Below are positions 49,223 to 61,570 of a stretch of 64,000 nucleotides of DNA, piece by piece; the first letter of the stretch is position 1, and the number at the start of each line of letters is the position of its first letter. Below the pieces are notes generated by a model, which ran no database searches, was not told the DNA's origin, and saw only the letters and a list, made by a program, of their open reading frames with translations. The DNA is from Malus domestica. Lineage: Eukaryota; Streptophyta; Magnoliopsida; Rosales; Rosaceae. Location of the stretch: the NCBI RefSeq assembly GCF_042453785.1, contig NC_091672.1:3192001-3256000 (forward strand). Direction: 5' to 3'. The translations under genes were made by a program, and so were the position numbers.

Positions 49223-50110
49223 TGCATTACGGGCAACTAAATGACCTCATTGCCCTTATTAAAGTAATCGCGTTTGGGAGCTTACCTCAGAGCACTTTCA
49301 CCGGAGGGGAAGTGTGCCAGCATCCAGTCAAAAAATCAGGCTGGGGTCAGTCAATCCACTCCAGCTCACAAACTTGCCTAATACCCAGTCCAAGCTAGGC
49401 AACAGACTAGCTCATTTTTTACTAACTAAGAGACCGGCCTATTTGGTTGGCGTGTGGCGTTCACTCGCGCATTGACATGTGGCATTCACTTGCACATAGG
49501 CGCGAGTAGGAGACAAGAAAGCAGGTGACGGGGACCGCAGGCAGGTGCACTCACCATTCACCCGGGCTCGGCGACGTGGCCCTCTCTGTGCCGTTGGATT
49601 TACAACGGCTAGTTTTCCTAGACGGTTGGATTTCCAACGGTTAAAAAAATTGAATTTGACTTTTAAACTGGACTGTCCGATTACAGATTAACAGTCCACG
49701 TTTTTTCCCCAACAAAAAAAAGGGCCCAACGGTCAGAATTATGACCGTTGGCCACGTGGCAGCTCGTTGGTTGTTGGATTTTAATATTTTTCAAATCCAA
49801 CGGTCCAGATTAATTAACTACTTTAAAAATTATTAAAAATTAATTAAAAAAATAAAAAATACAGAAAAATTTAAAAATAAAAATTCTATAAATACCTAAC
49901 CCTCATCTTCCACCTTACACCACATTTCAAATTTATTTTTTGTACTTTATTTAAACACATCAAATAAGATTACATAAACTCACCAAATAAACTTAAAAAA
50001 AAAACACCAAATAAAATTACATAACCTCACCATATAAACTTAAAAAAAATACACTTTATTCTTCAACAACAAGCCTTATTTTAATTATCTTCACCTTCGT
50101 GTAATCCCCA

Positions 50111-51417
50111 CTAGTGCTTAATCAAGTCATTTTGGTGGGTTACTTGCCAGTATTGCTCTTGCAATGAAGTGTACCGTTGAACGGTCAATTCATTGTAACG
50201 TCCATCATGTTCCAACGGCTCGTGTTGCACGGGATCTTCAGTCCGATCATGAGCACAGTAGATTTGTGTTCTTGAGTTGTTCATCGGATCCGGCTCGTAT
50301 TCATCGATGACATCATAATCATACTCATCTTCAACAATCATGTTGTGGAGAATAATATATGTCATCATGATGGATCGAAGAGCCTCAACATCAAACATTC
50401 TATCTACAGCCCTGACAATCGCCCAACAAGCTTACAAGATACCAAAACAACACTCGACATCCTTCCTACACCCCTCTTGACATTTTGCGAAGTGTTTTTC
50501 TTTTTCACTCTGTGATGTGGCACTGTTTTGACAAACGTTGACCACCTTGGGTAAATGCCATCTGCAAGGTAGTATGGTCCCTCGTATTTATTACCATTAA
50601 CCCAATATGTGCATTTCGGTGATTTTCCTTGCAGTAGTTCGTCGAACACTGGAGATTGGGTAAGGATATTTTCTGAGCTCCTGGAACACCAAAAAAAGCA
50701 TGTCAAATCCACGTATCAAATGACGCAACAAGCTTCCAAAATGATGTTTTTGGCTCATTTTCTGTTGCCATAAGCTCATTGCCATGCACTTGGATAGTTT
50801 TTCCAAGTCCAGTGCTTGCAGTTAATGCTTTCAATCATGCCAAGGAAACCTCACATCTCACCCTTCATCAAAAGCCTTCGCATGTCCCTTGGCGTGGGTT
50901 TCCGGAGGTACTCATTGGTGTATAGAGCTTCAATTGCAGAGCAAAACCATATCAGGGACTCCAAAACAGTTGTTTTTCCCATCCACTTAATTAGCAGATG
51001 CTCCATATGCAAACATTCGCAAGGCAGCCGTAATTTGTTTGCTCGGGAAGAAAACCTAGAACATGAAAAGCATCATATTTTTTTGCACAAAGTATGATCA
51101 TGGTTGCAAACAGCACTCATGATTATGTCAAACAAACTTCGTTGCATTCTAAAACGACGTCTAAAAACATGATCAGGGAACACGTTTTTGGGAATAAAAT
51201 AATCTTCCAAGAGATCTTTACCTCGTATTTCCCTTCTTCTATTGATGTTTGCGGCACGTCTAGGTTTGGCTATCTGACCCACAGCTTCCATGACACGGCG
51301 GGAATGTGAGGCCCTCCACTTTCTATGGTGATCATCCTTATCCTTCTCCATTGCAAAAGCCTCATCTCCACCTCCACCTTCCTTGAGATTAACCAATTCT
51401 TCATGTTGTGCCAACAA
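50111..51417 (-). pseudogene. PIF/Harbinger (HARBI1-like) transposase, broken
   Basis: Minus strand. 51417-51073 encodes the N-terminal part (GKDLLEDYF, DHVFRRRFRMQRSLFDIIM). The middle is interrupted by stops (KGEMRGFLGMIESI near 50880-50840). 50712-50404 has FFWCSRSSENILTQSPVFDE and YYLADGIYPRWSTFVKT, then a frameshift where the RKDVERCFG motif should be. 50398-50111 gives the C-terminus (MFDVEALRSIMMTYIILHNM). Not functional. Confidence 0.88.
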
Positions 51418-51599
51418 CCTTTTCTATTGCTCCTACAACTATTTATACATTCTCTTTGAAGAAAACATTGTAAGAACTCAAGATTTGGAAACGATGAAGA
51501 AGGATTCTGAGCTAAAAAAAAGGATTGAGTTTGGTGTGAAGATGGATGTAGGGATGTAAGGCTTATATGGACAAAAAAAAGAAAGAAATGATGAGGTTC

Positions 51600-51950
51600 T
51601 GGACAACGTCATGTGGCACTACGTGATTGATTGAAAATCTTATCGAAATCTTGGCTAAATTATTATAAACATGAAGTGACATGTGGCACATCGGGATTGG
51701 TTGAAAATCTTATCAGAATTCTATCCACAAAATAGTATGTTCAAATAATGACACGTGGCGTGACAAGATTGGTTGAAAATCTTATCGAAATCTTGGCTAA
51801 ATTATTGTAAACATGAAGTGACATGTGGTGTGTCGGGATTGGTTGAAAATCTTAACGGAAATCTATTCACAAAATAGTACGTTCGGATAATAACACGTGG
51901 CGTGACGAGATTGGTTAAAAATCCTATCCGAAATTAAAACTATTTTATTT
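51600..51950. repeat. Subterminal tandem repeat of H1
   Basis: Two copies of about 175 bp, each of two related halves: gattggttgaaaatcttatc, a spacer, then gacatgtggc or gacacgtggcgtgac. Inverted relatives at 52290-52530 belong to H2. Confidence 0.8.
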
Positions 51951-52730
51951 ATTTATTCTTTAAAAAAATATAAAATATTTTAAATAGGCTGGGTGCCAAC
52001 GCATTTTTTTAGGGGTGGAGATGCTTTGACCTATTACTATTCACTATGGGTCTATTACTATTCACTTGAGTGGATAAATTGGCTGGGTGCTAGCGCAAAG
52101 TCTTAGGGATGGAATTGCTCTTGGAGCAATTCCAGTGTGTAAGGGCTTGCCATGACAATTGGCAATTGAATCCCTTCCACTGAATAGTAAATGTCTTTAA
52201 TGAACAGTAATTACATTTTGCATCTTCACCTCTAAACTAAATAGTCATGGCAATAGGCAATAAAATATTAAACAGTAATTTCAGATAAGATTTTTAACCA
52301 GTCTCGTTACACCACGTGTCATTATCCGAAAGTACAATTGTTTGTGATAGTTTTCAATAAGATTTTTATCCAATTCCGGCGTGCCATGTGTCGTTACCTT
52401 TTTAGAATCGTTGATGATAGATTTCTGATAAGATTTTTAACTAATCTTGTTGCGCCACATGTCACAATTTGTTTATAATCTTTTAGGATATATTTCGATA
52501 AGATTTTTAACAAATTACAGCGTGCCACGTGGCATTATCTACAACCTAATCCTTTATGTTTTTCTCCATATAACTCACCATCCATCCTAAGAAATCACAC
52601 ACCAAAATCAAAATCTCTCAAAATCTTTCTCCCTATTCATAATTTCTCCTTCCTTCTTACAATGTCTTCTTCAAGGATGTTGTGGGAAATCGTTGAATAA
52701 GAGGAAGAATTGTTTAAGTAAGGGGAAGAA

Positions 52731-53704
52731 ATGTTCAATCTCCATGAGGGAGAAAATAAGATGGAAAAGAAAGAAGATGAGGAGCATAGAAGGAGATATG
52801 ATGAAGTAATAAGCCAAAGAGCCTCATATTCCCGTCAAGCCATCCAATTTGTGGCTGAGATCTCCAGGCCTAGGCATTCCGCAAACATTGATAAAAGTAA
52901 GCAACGACGAGGTAAGGATCTTTTGGACGATTATTTTGATCGTAACAGTGCATTCCCTGATGCGTACTTTAGACGTCGTTTTAGAATGCAACGACATTTG
53001 TTCAACAAAATCATGATTGCTATTTGCAACCATGATTCTTACTTTGTGCAAAAGAATGATGCTTTTGGTGTCATGAGTCCCCTTCCTGAGCAAAAAATTA
53101 TTGCTGCCTTGCAGATGCTTGCATATGGAGCATCTGCAGACTAAGTGGATGAGATAGCGAGGAAAAGGAAATCAACCATTATTGAGTCCCTAATGAGGTT
53201 TTGCTCTGCAATCGAATCTATCTACACCAAAGAGTACCTCCAGAGACCTACGATAATGGACTTGCAAAGGCTTCTGAATAAGGGTGAGATGCGAGGTTTT
53301 CCTGGCATGATTGGAAGTATCGACTATATGCACTAGACCTTAAAAAAATTGTCCAAGTGCATGACAATGAGCTTCTGGGGACAGAAAATAAGCAAAAAGT
53401 ATCATTTTGGAGGCCATGGGATACATGATTTGACACGCTTTTTTTGGTGTTCTAAGAGCTCAAAATGACCTCGATGTCCTTACCTAATCTCCAGTGTTCG
53501 ACGAGGTGCTACAAGGAAAAGCACCGAAAGTCAAGTATTAGGTCAATGGACATAAGTACGACAAGCATACTACCTAGCAAACGGCATTTACCCAAGGTGG
53601 ACATCATTTGTCAAAACAGTGCCACGTATGTGAAGTGAAAAGGAAAAACACTTCGCAAGATGTCAAAATGGGTGTAGGAAAGATGTGGAGTGTTGTTTTG
53701 GTAT
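52731..53704 (+). pseudogene. PIF/Harbinger transposase, N-terminal and central part
   Basis: 52731-53144 encodes RGKDLLDDYF, AYFRRRFRMQRHLFNKIM and LPEQKIIAALQMLAYGASAD. After an in-frame stop, 53145-53336 encodes RPTIMDLQRLLNKGEMRGFP and GMIGSIDYMH with the first catalytic Asp, then another stop. Further pieces (FFWCSKSSK, YYLANGIYPRWTSFVKTV) lie in shifted frames. It ends at RKDVECCFG, the region of the catalytic Glu, where the insertion begins. Confidence 0.88.
53700..53704. other. 5-bp target duplication GGTAT (left copy)
   Basis: ggtat here and at 62226-62230 flank the insertion into H2. The transposase reading continues across the site if one copy is removed. Confidence 0.9.
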
Positions 53705-53846
53705 TGTAACGCCCCGTCCCGAAATATTTATTTCACATAACTTTCTCATTACTCAAAGAATTTACGAAATAATGCAATATCAAAGCAAATCATCATTTTC
53801 ATTAACGAAATTTCATAATCACCCCGGAAATTGCACCACAAACACA

Positions 53847-54142
53847 ATGCAACTCATATATGTATCTCACATTAGAAACAATTTGAAAGAGAAACAAGTA
53901 AAAAGAAAGATTTAAAAGGTTTTTAAATTTACTTGTTTCTCTTTAAATTTAAAACCAAATCCGCAATACCGTTCACACAATACAACTCATATATGTATCT
54001 CACATTAGAAACAATTTGAAAGAGAAACAAGTAAAAAGAAAGATTTAAAAGGTTTTTAAATTTACTTGTTTCTCTTTAAATTTAAAACCAAATCCGCAAT
54101 ACCGTTCACACAATGCAACTCATATATGTATCTCACATTAGC
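53847..54142. repeat. 133-bp tandem repeat with internal palindrome
   Basis: Two full units and a partial third: aactcatatatg begins at 53851, 53984 and 54117. The first two units are nearly identical. Each full unit holds an inverted repeat (aaagagaaacaagtaaa .. tttacttgtttctcttt). Confidence 0.93.
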
Positions 54143-54538
54143 CACTCATGATTATGGTTTGCTTTTCTAATATCTCTTTAGGGCGATAATGGTTATAGCT
54201 GAAATTTATGATAGTCGTTTTGATAGTGATGAGTATATTTTGATTATTATGCTAGTAGTTTTTAAGCCATGAGAATTGTGACTCGAAGTGAATATTTATT
54301 TTGCCAATGAGTACGGCTAGAATTTCTGATATTTTTCTGCCAATGAACGTGGCTGGGAATCTGAGAATGTGGGTAAGAATCACAATTATTATTCATTGGT
54401 TTGCTTATCTTCGAAACTTGAATAAAATTGTAGATTGGGTTTATGATTTTATTCACTACAAAAGGAATGGTGGCAATAGTTCTAATTTCTTTTCGTAACT
54501 CGATGGTTGAAATCTGGGGCAAGAGATTTATTTTAACG

Positions 54539-54554
54539 CGGGGGGGGGGGGGGG
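54539..54554. repeat. Poly-G tract
   Basis: About 15 G in a row, followed by tgtaataccctgaaattttt, which itself resembles an LTR start. Confidence 0.85.
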
Positions 54555-55987
54555 TGAATGTAATACCCTGAAATTTTTTAATATATATATATATATGTGT
54601 GTGTGGAGAAAGTAAAAAATAAATCGATTTATGGGTATGAAAAATTAAATTGAGAACTTCTAAAGTTTGTTTCTGAAAATTATTATTAATTAAGTTGTAA
54701 TATTATCGTTATGTTGAAAAGACGAAAATGCCCTTAGATGTTTTAACGTAACTATATGAGGACATATTTTGTCACATTTCTTGACATATTTGGATAGAGT
54801 TCGATCTTATGAACGCGTAGGCAAAAACTATTTGTGAAACGGTATTATAACGAAGAAGTTATTAACGAATGAAGTTGAGGGCAAAATAATCATTTTGCCA
54901 TTTATTTTGGAAGGCTCCAGAAAATCTAGAGCAATGGGAATGCCACGTGTGTGGCTAGGATGAAAGGAAAGGAAAAGAAGAAAGAGAGATGGACGAAAGG
55001 GACCAGCCAATGAGAAAAGAGGGAAAGGAGGGGAAATAAGAGGGAAAAAGGGAAAGAATCGGGTCATCTCTTTGACCCGCGTGACCCAACCCGGATATCC
55101 CACACTCCGACAACAATTTTGGCATTTCCCCAGCGAATTGAGTGTCGCCACCACCACCATTCAACTCAACAACTTTCCCTCTTCCTTTTCCACCTAAACT
55201 CGACGAGGTTTGGGTTCCATTTCACAAAGAACCCTACTAGTGGATGCGGCGGTTCAAGGGTGGCGATTCCGTCAATCCCAAAGCTAACTCCGACCACCAC
55301 CACCATCAAACTCCTCCTAGTGAGGCCAGGAACAAAGCCCAATCATTGGTTGGGGGCGGAGCACCGGAGGTGGTGGATCGAAACCACCCATTTTTAGGGT
55401 TTTCCGGCGGTTCGAGGGGTTTTTCGGCCATTTTCAGCCAAACTAGGGTTTGGCCCAGATATAAAAGTTGTTCCACTTAATTTGCTCTACATTTCTATAA
55501 AATTTGAGAATTTTTAGAAATAGTGAAAATTTTCGGCAAGTCAGGGTGGCTGACCACCACCCGCAGCAACGCGTGCAGCGATGCATGGCCAGTGAACCGA
55601 CATTGCATTCTTATGCAAATTTCGTTATTCTAATTATGTTTTTGGTATCTAATTGACGTGTTTTGATTATTATCACAAATGTGGGATATTTTAGATAAAT
55701 TGTATAATATGTGGAAGTTGGAATGAAGTTGAAATGTGAACTATGAAAGGCTTGATCCCGCTCAAGAGTACATAGGCAGTCTAACAGAGTTTAGATGCAG
55801 CCTTAAATAATCGAGACAAATCTTTGGTTGAGAAATTGAACTAAGAAAATGAATTTGGTAAATAATTTGAGATTTAACCTTATGTTTTGGTAAACAAATG
55901 TTTTTATAATTTTTGTGAGGGAATAAGAAATTGAGGTAGAGAATCGTGATTAATGTTAGTTAACTAAACAAGAGTTTGGTTTAGGCC

Positions 55988-56342
55988 TGTTTATACCATA
56001 CTTAGGGCCTCCGTATTTAGATCTCGTACAAATACTCGATGAACTTAAATGTAATTATGTAATAAAGGAAGGGGTAAATATGTAATAAGTGAGGAACCCT
56101 TATTCTATAAAAGGACTCCTCACCCTCACAATTAGGGGGAGGCCAATTCCTAGGCCATCAGAGGCCTCACTCTCTCCCTCACATACAAAGCCACAAGGCT
56201 CATAAATAGAGAAATACAATAATCAATGTGGACGTAGCCCAAACCTTGGGGTGAACCACGATACATCTTGTGTTATTTACTTTCTTGCAGATTCACGGTC
56301 GGATTTACGTTGTTCCAAGACGTTCGATTTTGTGCATCAACA
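55988..56342 (+). repeat. Left LTR
   Basis: Contains ttattctataaaagg (TATA box near 56104). Confidence 0.93.
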
Positions 56343-56853
56343 TTTAGCGCCGTCTGTGGAAATCGACACGAAAAACTATGTCGGTTCTCTTTCATTTTTT
56401 CACCTCCACTGTGAATCTGCAAAATTTGCAAAAATCCAACAACCCAAAGCTTTCCTAGAAAAAAACCCAAGAAACCAAATCTCTCTCTCTCTTGCTCCAA
56501 TAATTTCGTTGCACAAAACTTTCTTGGAAAATCCACATTTTCCCACACATGCAATTGTATCTCGCTCGCCGCAGCGATTCGGCACCAAGACGCAGCGTTT
56601 TCCTCGACAATTCAAAGAGGAAAAGTCTCGGTTTCCTTTTTTGTGAAAACACCTAGCTCTCTGGCTGCTCTGGCGCTCCAAACATCAAATCACCGTCTTT
56701 TTGCCTGTTTTGAGCTTACACGAAAAGCCTACTGTGTAGCCTCTCTAGCTCTGTCGTCCTCCCCAACTTCTAAGCTTGCTCGGTAACTCGTTCGTCGACT
56801 TAGTACTCTCCCTTTCGTAACCGAGTTCGTATTCAACTCGATTCACTCACACG

Positions 56854-57036
56854 ATGACGAAACGGCTAGTGGCTGTGGTTGTGGCGTCGCTGCTTCTCTT
56901 CGGAGTCATGGTTGCAGTGGTGCTGCTGTTCGCGCCTGGATATGACCAAGCTGAAAATTTGAAGTCTGAATTGTCTGAAGCTGGGAACTCCACACTTACC
57001 GCAATCCATCGCAAGCAGCTTATTCGTGCCACCTAA
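56854..57036 (+). pseudogene. Captured exon-like segment encoding a membrane-anchor N-terminus (unrecognised)
   Basis: An ATG frame of 60 codons: a basic start (MTKR), a hydrophobic stretch of about 22 residues (LVAVVVASLLLFGVMVAVVL), then a polar part (ENLKSELSEAGNSTLTAIH). GC content and codon use are unlike the AT-rich surroundings, and a leader-like region precedes it, so it looks like the first exon of a host gene. It stops at TAA 57034. I do not recognise the parent. 57066-57195 may be a second exon-like part. Confidence 0.5.
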
Positions 57037-57491
57037 ACCAGTCGACCTCTCAAAAGTAATTTCGATTGTCTTTGCTCGAAGCTATGGCCTGTTACAGCTT
57101 TGTGAAGCTTAATGCGTCGTCATCTCATTGGCTCTCAAGGATCAGGTGGTACGGGCTACATAAGAAGGAGGACATGGTTCGAGTACGCCTACAGGTATGT
57201 GGTGCGAAAATTATCTTAACACACAAATTTAACCCTCTTTTGACAATTGTAGTACAAGTATAAGTAGGGATCGTTCTGGACCGGGGATTAGAAGGGCTTG
57301 TTAATAACCTCTAAACTGACTCAAAAACATAAAACTAAACTTAAAAACACTTAACAAGACTCACAAGACTCAAAGCAAACTTAAAATACTCAAAACAGCT
57401 TAAAACAACCAAATAAACTTAAACTAGACACTAGGAATGACTGTGGACGAAAATTGACTTTTATTTGAATCAAAACACTTAAAAACACAAA

Positions 57492-57657
57492 AAAGGTCGT
57501 ACCCAGTGCACAAGGCTCTCGCTTTACGCAGGGTCTGGGAGAGGTGGAATGTCGGCTAGCCTTACCCCCATTTATGGAGAGGCTGCTCCCAAGTCTCGAA
57601 CCCGAGACCTACCGTTCATGGGCGAAGGCACTTGCCATCGCACCAAGTGCGACCTCT
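57492..57657 (-). mobile_element. tRNA-derived SINE, second copy
   Basis: Same family as 12680-12846, minus strand, flanked by an exact 20-bp target duplication (57472-57491 and 57658-57677, beginning aaaacactt). Head with A-box and B-box at the right; T-rich tail at the left in element sense. Confidence 0.92.
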
Positions 57658-58699
57658 AAAACACTTAAAAACACAAACTAAAACAAATTTGAAACACTTT
57701 GAAACAAGAAACTAAAAGGGGGGTTTTGATTTGGATGAAGTTGAAACAAACAAACAAGTATGAAAAACTAGACAGATTGTAAAACGAATGTGAGAAATAA
57801 GATGATGGATGTGATAGCTAGAGGCTTTTTCTCCACACATGACATGTATGCAAATAACTCGATTTCCAGTTACTACTTCATTGAATTATGAACGACAATG
57901 CTCCAAATTAACCGTGACATCACTAGTTAACTTTCAGATTTTCCTTATTTTATTGAATTGGATGACATCATTCGACAACTCAAAACATTCTTCTAAAGTT
58001 CCCTACATGACATCATAATAGAGATACAATCAAAGATCATTACGTTTAATGAAAATCATAAGCATTGACAAAGCACTTGCAACTATGACATCATGTCACT
58101 CATGCTAGGAATTGAACTTAACGCGATCGTTTATAAGCGACCTTCACTACATGTGAATATAAGTTTGTAACGATTATGTGAAACTTCCTTATATTCTAGC
58201 AACGGATTTATGCATGCCAATTAAGTGTTGACCCTTAATTAACAAATACAAATAAGTTATCAATCAAATAGTTAAGCCAATTGCATTCACGATTCAAGAG
58301 TTCATAACTGGAATTTATCAAATTATATTGCACACATAATCATGGCTTTGAAATCACCCATAGCCAATAGGGGTTTAGCCACTCATATTTACAACAAAAC
58401 GAAAGGAAATGAATTTAAACATTAGAAACAAAAGAAAGAAAACACCTAAACGCTCCAACGATCCAAGTTGGATAGCAAGCACGTCCAAGCACTTTCCTTC
58501 TTTTCCTTTGCTACGACACAAGGTGTTGGTGAGTGTTTGAAGGTTTGTTTGTATGGAGGAATGGATGTGAAGATGAATGGATGTGTTTGGATGAAGGTTG
58601 TGTTGAAATGAGAGTGAATGATCTAACAAAGTATGAACTCAATTTATGTTACACACACTTCCTTTTATAGAGGAAGTGCATGGCAATGGAGGGGAACAT

Positions 58700-58885
58700 G
58701 AAGTGGTGTAGCAATTGAGTGTAATGATGCATGAAATCTGAAATGATGGAGGGAACAAGGAATGGTGTAGCAATTGAGTGCAATGATTCAATGTAATGAT
58801 GCATGAAATCTGAAATGGAATGGTGTAGCAATTGAGTGCAATGATTCAATGTAATGATGCATAAAATCTGAAATAATGAAGGGGA
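58700..58885. repeat. 58-bp tandem repeat, three copies
   Basis: Units share ggtgtagcaattgagtg.aa .. aatgatgcat.aaatctgaaat. Confidence 0.85.
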
Positions 58886-59395
58886 CAAGGGTGATTATGC
58901 ATGGCATGGGTGGAAATGTGAGTAAGTGGTGAATCAATGAGTGCAAGGAGGTGAAAGGATATTGTGCACATGGTAGACAAAGGAAATGAAGTGGAATGAT
59001 GCAACAAATGAGTCAATGGAGGGAACATGGATGATGATGCACGGCATAGGAATCCAAAGGGAGTGCAATGGTGGTGCACGGCAATGATGGAAAGGTGAAT
59101 GGTGGAGTGACACCCCTTTGTGGCTGAGCTCTTTGTCCTTTTTACATTAATTCTTCTTTCTCTTTAACACATTCCTAGCCTGTTTAGTCTTCAATTTCAT
59201 CAATCCACCTTGCTCCATGCATGTGCTATTCATTCCAAGCCCAAAACTGCTCCAAAATGCACCAAAATGCATCTTATTGATTTATAAGGCCTATGGACCT
59301 ACAAACACACGAAAATAGCTTAAAATACATAATTAACTAAGATATAACAACATAAATGCATGAGAACAAGTTAACTCAGTCGCATAAATATGCTC

Positions 59396-59556
59396 CTATC
59401 AGTATGGTTTTGGATCCGACAGTGTATACGGGTCTCCTTGGTACAACTTTTACGTGCTTGAGGTCATATGAGGCCACCAGTAACCGGCATGACTTGTTGC
59501 TCTGCGCTGATATCATCGACAAGTGTGGGGTCGTCGCACCTGCGTCCAGCAGTTGA
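59396..59556 (+). pseudogene. Captured fragment of a LanC-like protein (GCR2/GCL family)
   Basis: Reads VLDPTVYTGLLGTTFTCLRS then YEATSNRHDLLLCADIID, matching my memory of the conserved region of plant LanC-like proteins GCR2/GCL (DPTVYTGLLG.AFTC.RSYE.TG). About 50 residues only, ending at a TGA. It is preceded by a possible splice acceptor (ctatcag). Sense orientation relative to the host element; no catalytic zinc residues included. Confidence 0.65.
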
Positions 59557-59728
59557 AATGTTGCTTTTACATGCCCAGGAGCTTGGCAAACAGTTTCGTG
59601 TTGAGGTCGTGACGCGGAGCCAGCAGGGATCGGTGGCTGCAATTGAAAGCCTGGCCAAGAGGTTCTATAGGTTGCAGTACCACCTAGAAGTGCTCAACCG
59701 CGACCCATTCCCTGCATCTTCTTTACAG
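59557..59728 (+). pseudogene. Second captured coding-like fragment (unrecognised)
   Basis: A frame of about 57 residues, MLLLHAQELGKQFRVEVVTR then QQGSVAAIESLAKRFYRLQY and HLEVLNRDP, with coding-like composition and no repeats. It joins the LanC-like piece without a gap but in a different frame. Origin not recognised. Confidence 0.4.
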
Positions 59729-59754
59729 GGTGGTAGCAAATCATTTTTTGAGAA

Positions 59755-59900
59755 AGCAAAAGTGGGATAAAGATAAAAAGAAAAGAGTAAAGCAAAAATG
59801 GAATAAAGATAAAAGGAAAAGAGTAAAGCAAAAGTGGAATAAAGATAAAAAGAAAATAGCAAAGTAGAAAGTGAAAAGAAAAGCTGTATCATAGAAAGCA
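59755..59900. repeat. Purine-rich tandem repeat
   Basis: Three to four units of about 37 bp on the theme aaagtggaataaagataaaaagaaaagagtaaagc. Confidence 0.8.
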
Positions 59901-60284
59901 TAAGGTTTGAGCGCCTCCACCAAAGGTTTTGCTAGCAATGCAACAGAAAAAAGAGGAATAAGAATGGATGGGCAATACCAGGCTGTCCAAGAAAAGCAAG
60001 TGGGTTTGCAAGCAAAAGATACCTTACAAAGCAACATGGGTGGACATAGAAGGAGCGGGGAGATCAAGAAAAGCAGAAAGCAAAAGCAATGAATAAACAC
60101 CCCACTAGAATGATGTGATTTACTTTTCTTGTTTTTGTATGATGTGATTTATTTTTCTTAGCTTTCGGAGACATCTGTATAAACCTCATCAGAGGGTAAT
60201 GATAAAAAATAAAAAAAAACCGACAAAGCCCAAAATAAATGGGCTGGAATGTTGTGTGGAGGGTAAAGGCCTATAAGCCCAAAA

Positions 60285-60525
60285 TAGCACCAACTAGGTG
60301 ACCAAAAGTACGTCCAGCACTACAAAAAATTATTTGGCACCCTGCCGCTGTTATCACCAACCAGGTGACCAAAAGTACGCCCAATACTACAAAAAAATAT
60401 TCGGCACCCCGTCGCTATTATCACCAATCAAGTGATCAAAAGTACACCCAATACTCCAAATTATTTGGCAGCCTGTCGCTATTATCACCATCTAGGTAAT
60501 CAAAAGTACGCCCAGTACTTCAAAT
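60285..60525. repeat. 66-bp tandem repeat, four copies
   Basis: Units start near 60300, 60367, 60434 and 60498: gaccaaaagtacgcccaata .. ttcggcacc.c.tcgctatta. Confidence 0.9.
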
Positions 60526-60529
60526 TATA

Positions 60530-60700
60530 CATGAGCATTTACTCGTGTCTATCATACATAAACATTCATGAGCATTACTCATTTCAATCATACATAAACA
60601 TTCATGAGCATCACTCATGTCAACATCCATGTCAACATCCATGAGCATCACTCATATCAATCAACATAAACATTCATGAGTATCACTCATGTCAATCAGC
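60530..60700. repeat. catgagcatcactcat repeats
   Basis: Five or six irregular units of ~30-40 bp with cataaacattcatgagcatc. Confidence 0.8.
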
Positions 60701-61130
60701 TTCAAAAGCTTCATTTATAGAGCTCTAGCTTCAAAAGCTTCATTTACAAAAGCTCTAGCTTCAAAAGCTTCATCTACAGAGCTCCAGCTTCAAAAGCTTC
60801 ATTTACAAAAGCTCTAGCATCAAAATCTTCATTTACAGAGCTCTAGCTTCAAAAAACTTCATTTACAAAAGCTCTAGCTTCAAAAGCTTCATTTACAGAG
60901 CTCCAACTTCAAAAGCTTCATTTACAGAGCTCTAGCTTTAAAAAGCTTCATTTACAAAAGCTCTAGCTTCAAAAGCTTCATTTATAGAGCTCCAGCTTCA
61001 AAAGCTTCATTTACAAAAGCTCTAGCTTCAAAAAGTTTCATTTACAGAGCTCTAGCTTAAAAAAGCTTTATTTACAAAAGCTCTAACTTCAAAAGCTTCA
61101 CTTACAGAGCTTCAGCTTCAAAGCTTCACT
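60700..61130. repeat. 30-bp tandem repeat, about 14 copies
   Basis: Unit agctctagcttcaaaagctt plus catttacaaa/catttacag. Each contains HindIII-like aagctt and self-complementary agct motifs. Confidence 0.93.
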
Positions 61131-61261
61131 TGCAAAACTTTACATACAAAGCTTTACATACAAAGCTTCGGTGCAGGGTATACAAATACCGCATCCGAAC
61201 AAACCGCCACTTCGGCCCATACATGGATTCAATTTGAAGTCTCCAGTCAACAGACTCTATT

Positions 61262-61570
61262 AACCGAAGACTTGGGGGACTACATTATGTACCATATATT
61301 GGGCCTCATGAAAAATACTTGGGAGACTTAGCTCATTATTTATGTACTGAGGAGCGTGCCCTTATTCTATAAAAGGGACTCCCTCACTTTCATTAGAAAG
61401 CACCCATCACTTATGTATTGAGGAGCGAGCCCTTATTCTATAAAAGGGACTCCCTCACCATCATTAGAGAGCATCGCCGCCTGCTGAGCAACCGCATCGC
61501 CGCGAGCATCAACTCTAGCCCATCATTCATGTATTGAGGAGCGAGCCCTTATTCTATAAAAGAGACTTCT
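61262..61570. repeat. Duplicated polypurine tract and promoter-like modules
   Basis: 61265-61282 repeats the purine tract of the right LTR boundary (gaagacttgggggactac). Three modules follow (about 61335-61385, 61410-61455, 61525-61570) of tgaggagcg.gcccttattc plus tataaaag, which also form the LTR core promoter. Confidence 0.8.

Larger units (their letters stand above)
49284..52123 (-). mobile_element. PIF/Harbinger element H1
   Basis: About 2.84 kb. Imperfect terminal inverted repeats: left cagagcactttcaccgga.. with gtgccagcatccagtcaaa; right (inverse) ccaagagcaattccatccc.. with gcgctagcacccagccaat. A broken HARBI1-like transposase lies on the minus strand. 51600-51950 is a subterminal repeat (tggttgaaaatcttatc .. 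gacacgtggcgtgac), which H2 carries inverted. Exact ends and the 3-bp target duplication are not certain. Confidence 0.78.
57245..59395. repeat. Unclassified nested repeat inside the LTR element
   Basis: About 2.1 kb of non-coding sequence from near gtataagtagggatcgttct to aaatatgctcctatca, between two host-gene-like pieces. It contains the SINE and a 58-bp tandem repeat. No inverted termini found; the limits are guesses. Confidence 0.4.

Noticed and set aside
55119..55480. Two overlapping plus-strand frames with PNAS/His-rich products
   Set aside because: Inside the solo-LTR-like unit, overlapping frames with biased composition, no domain.
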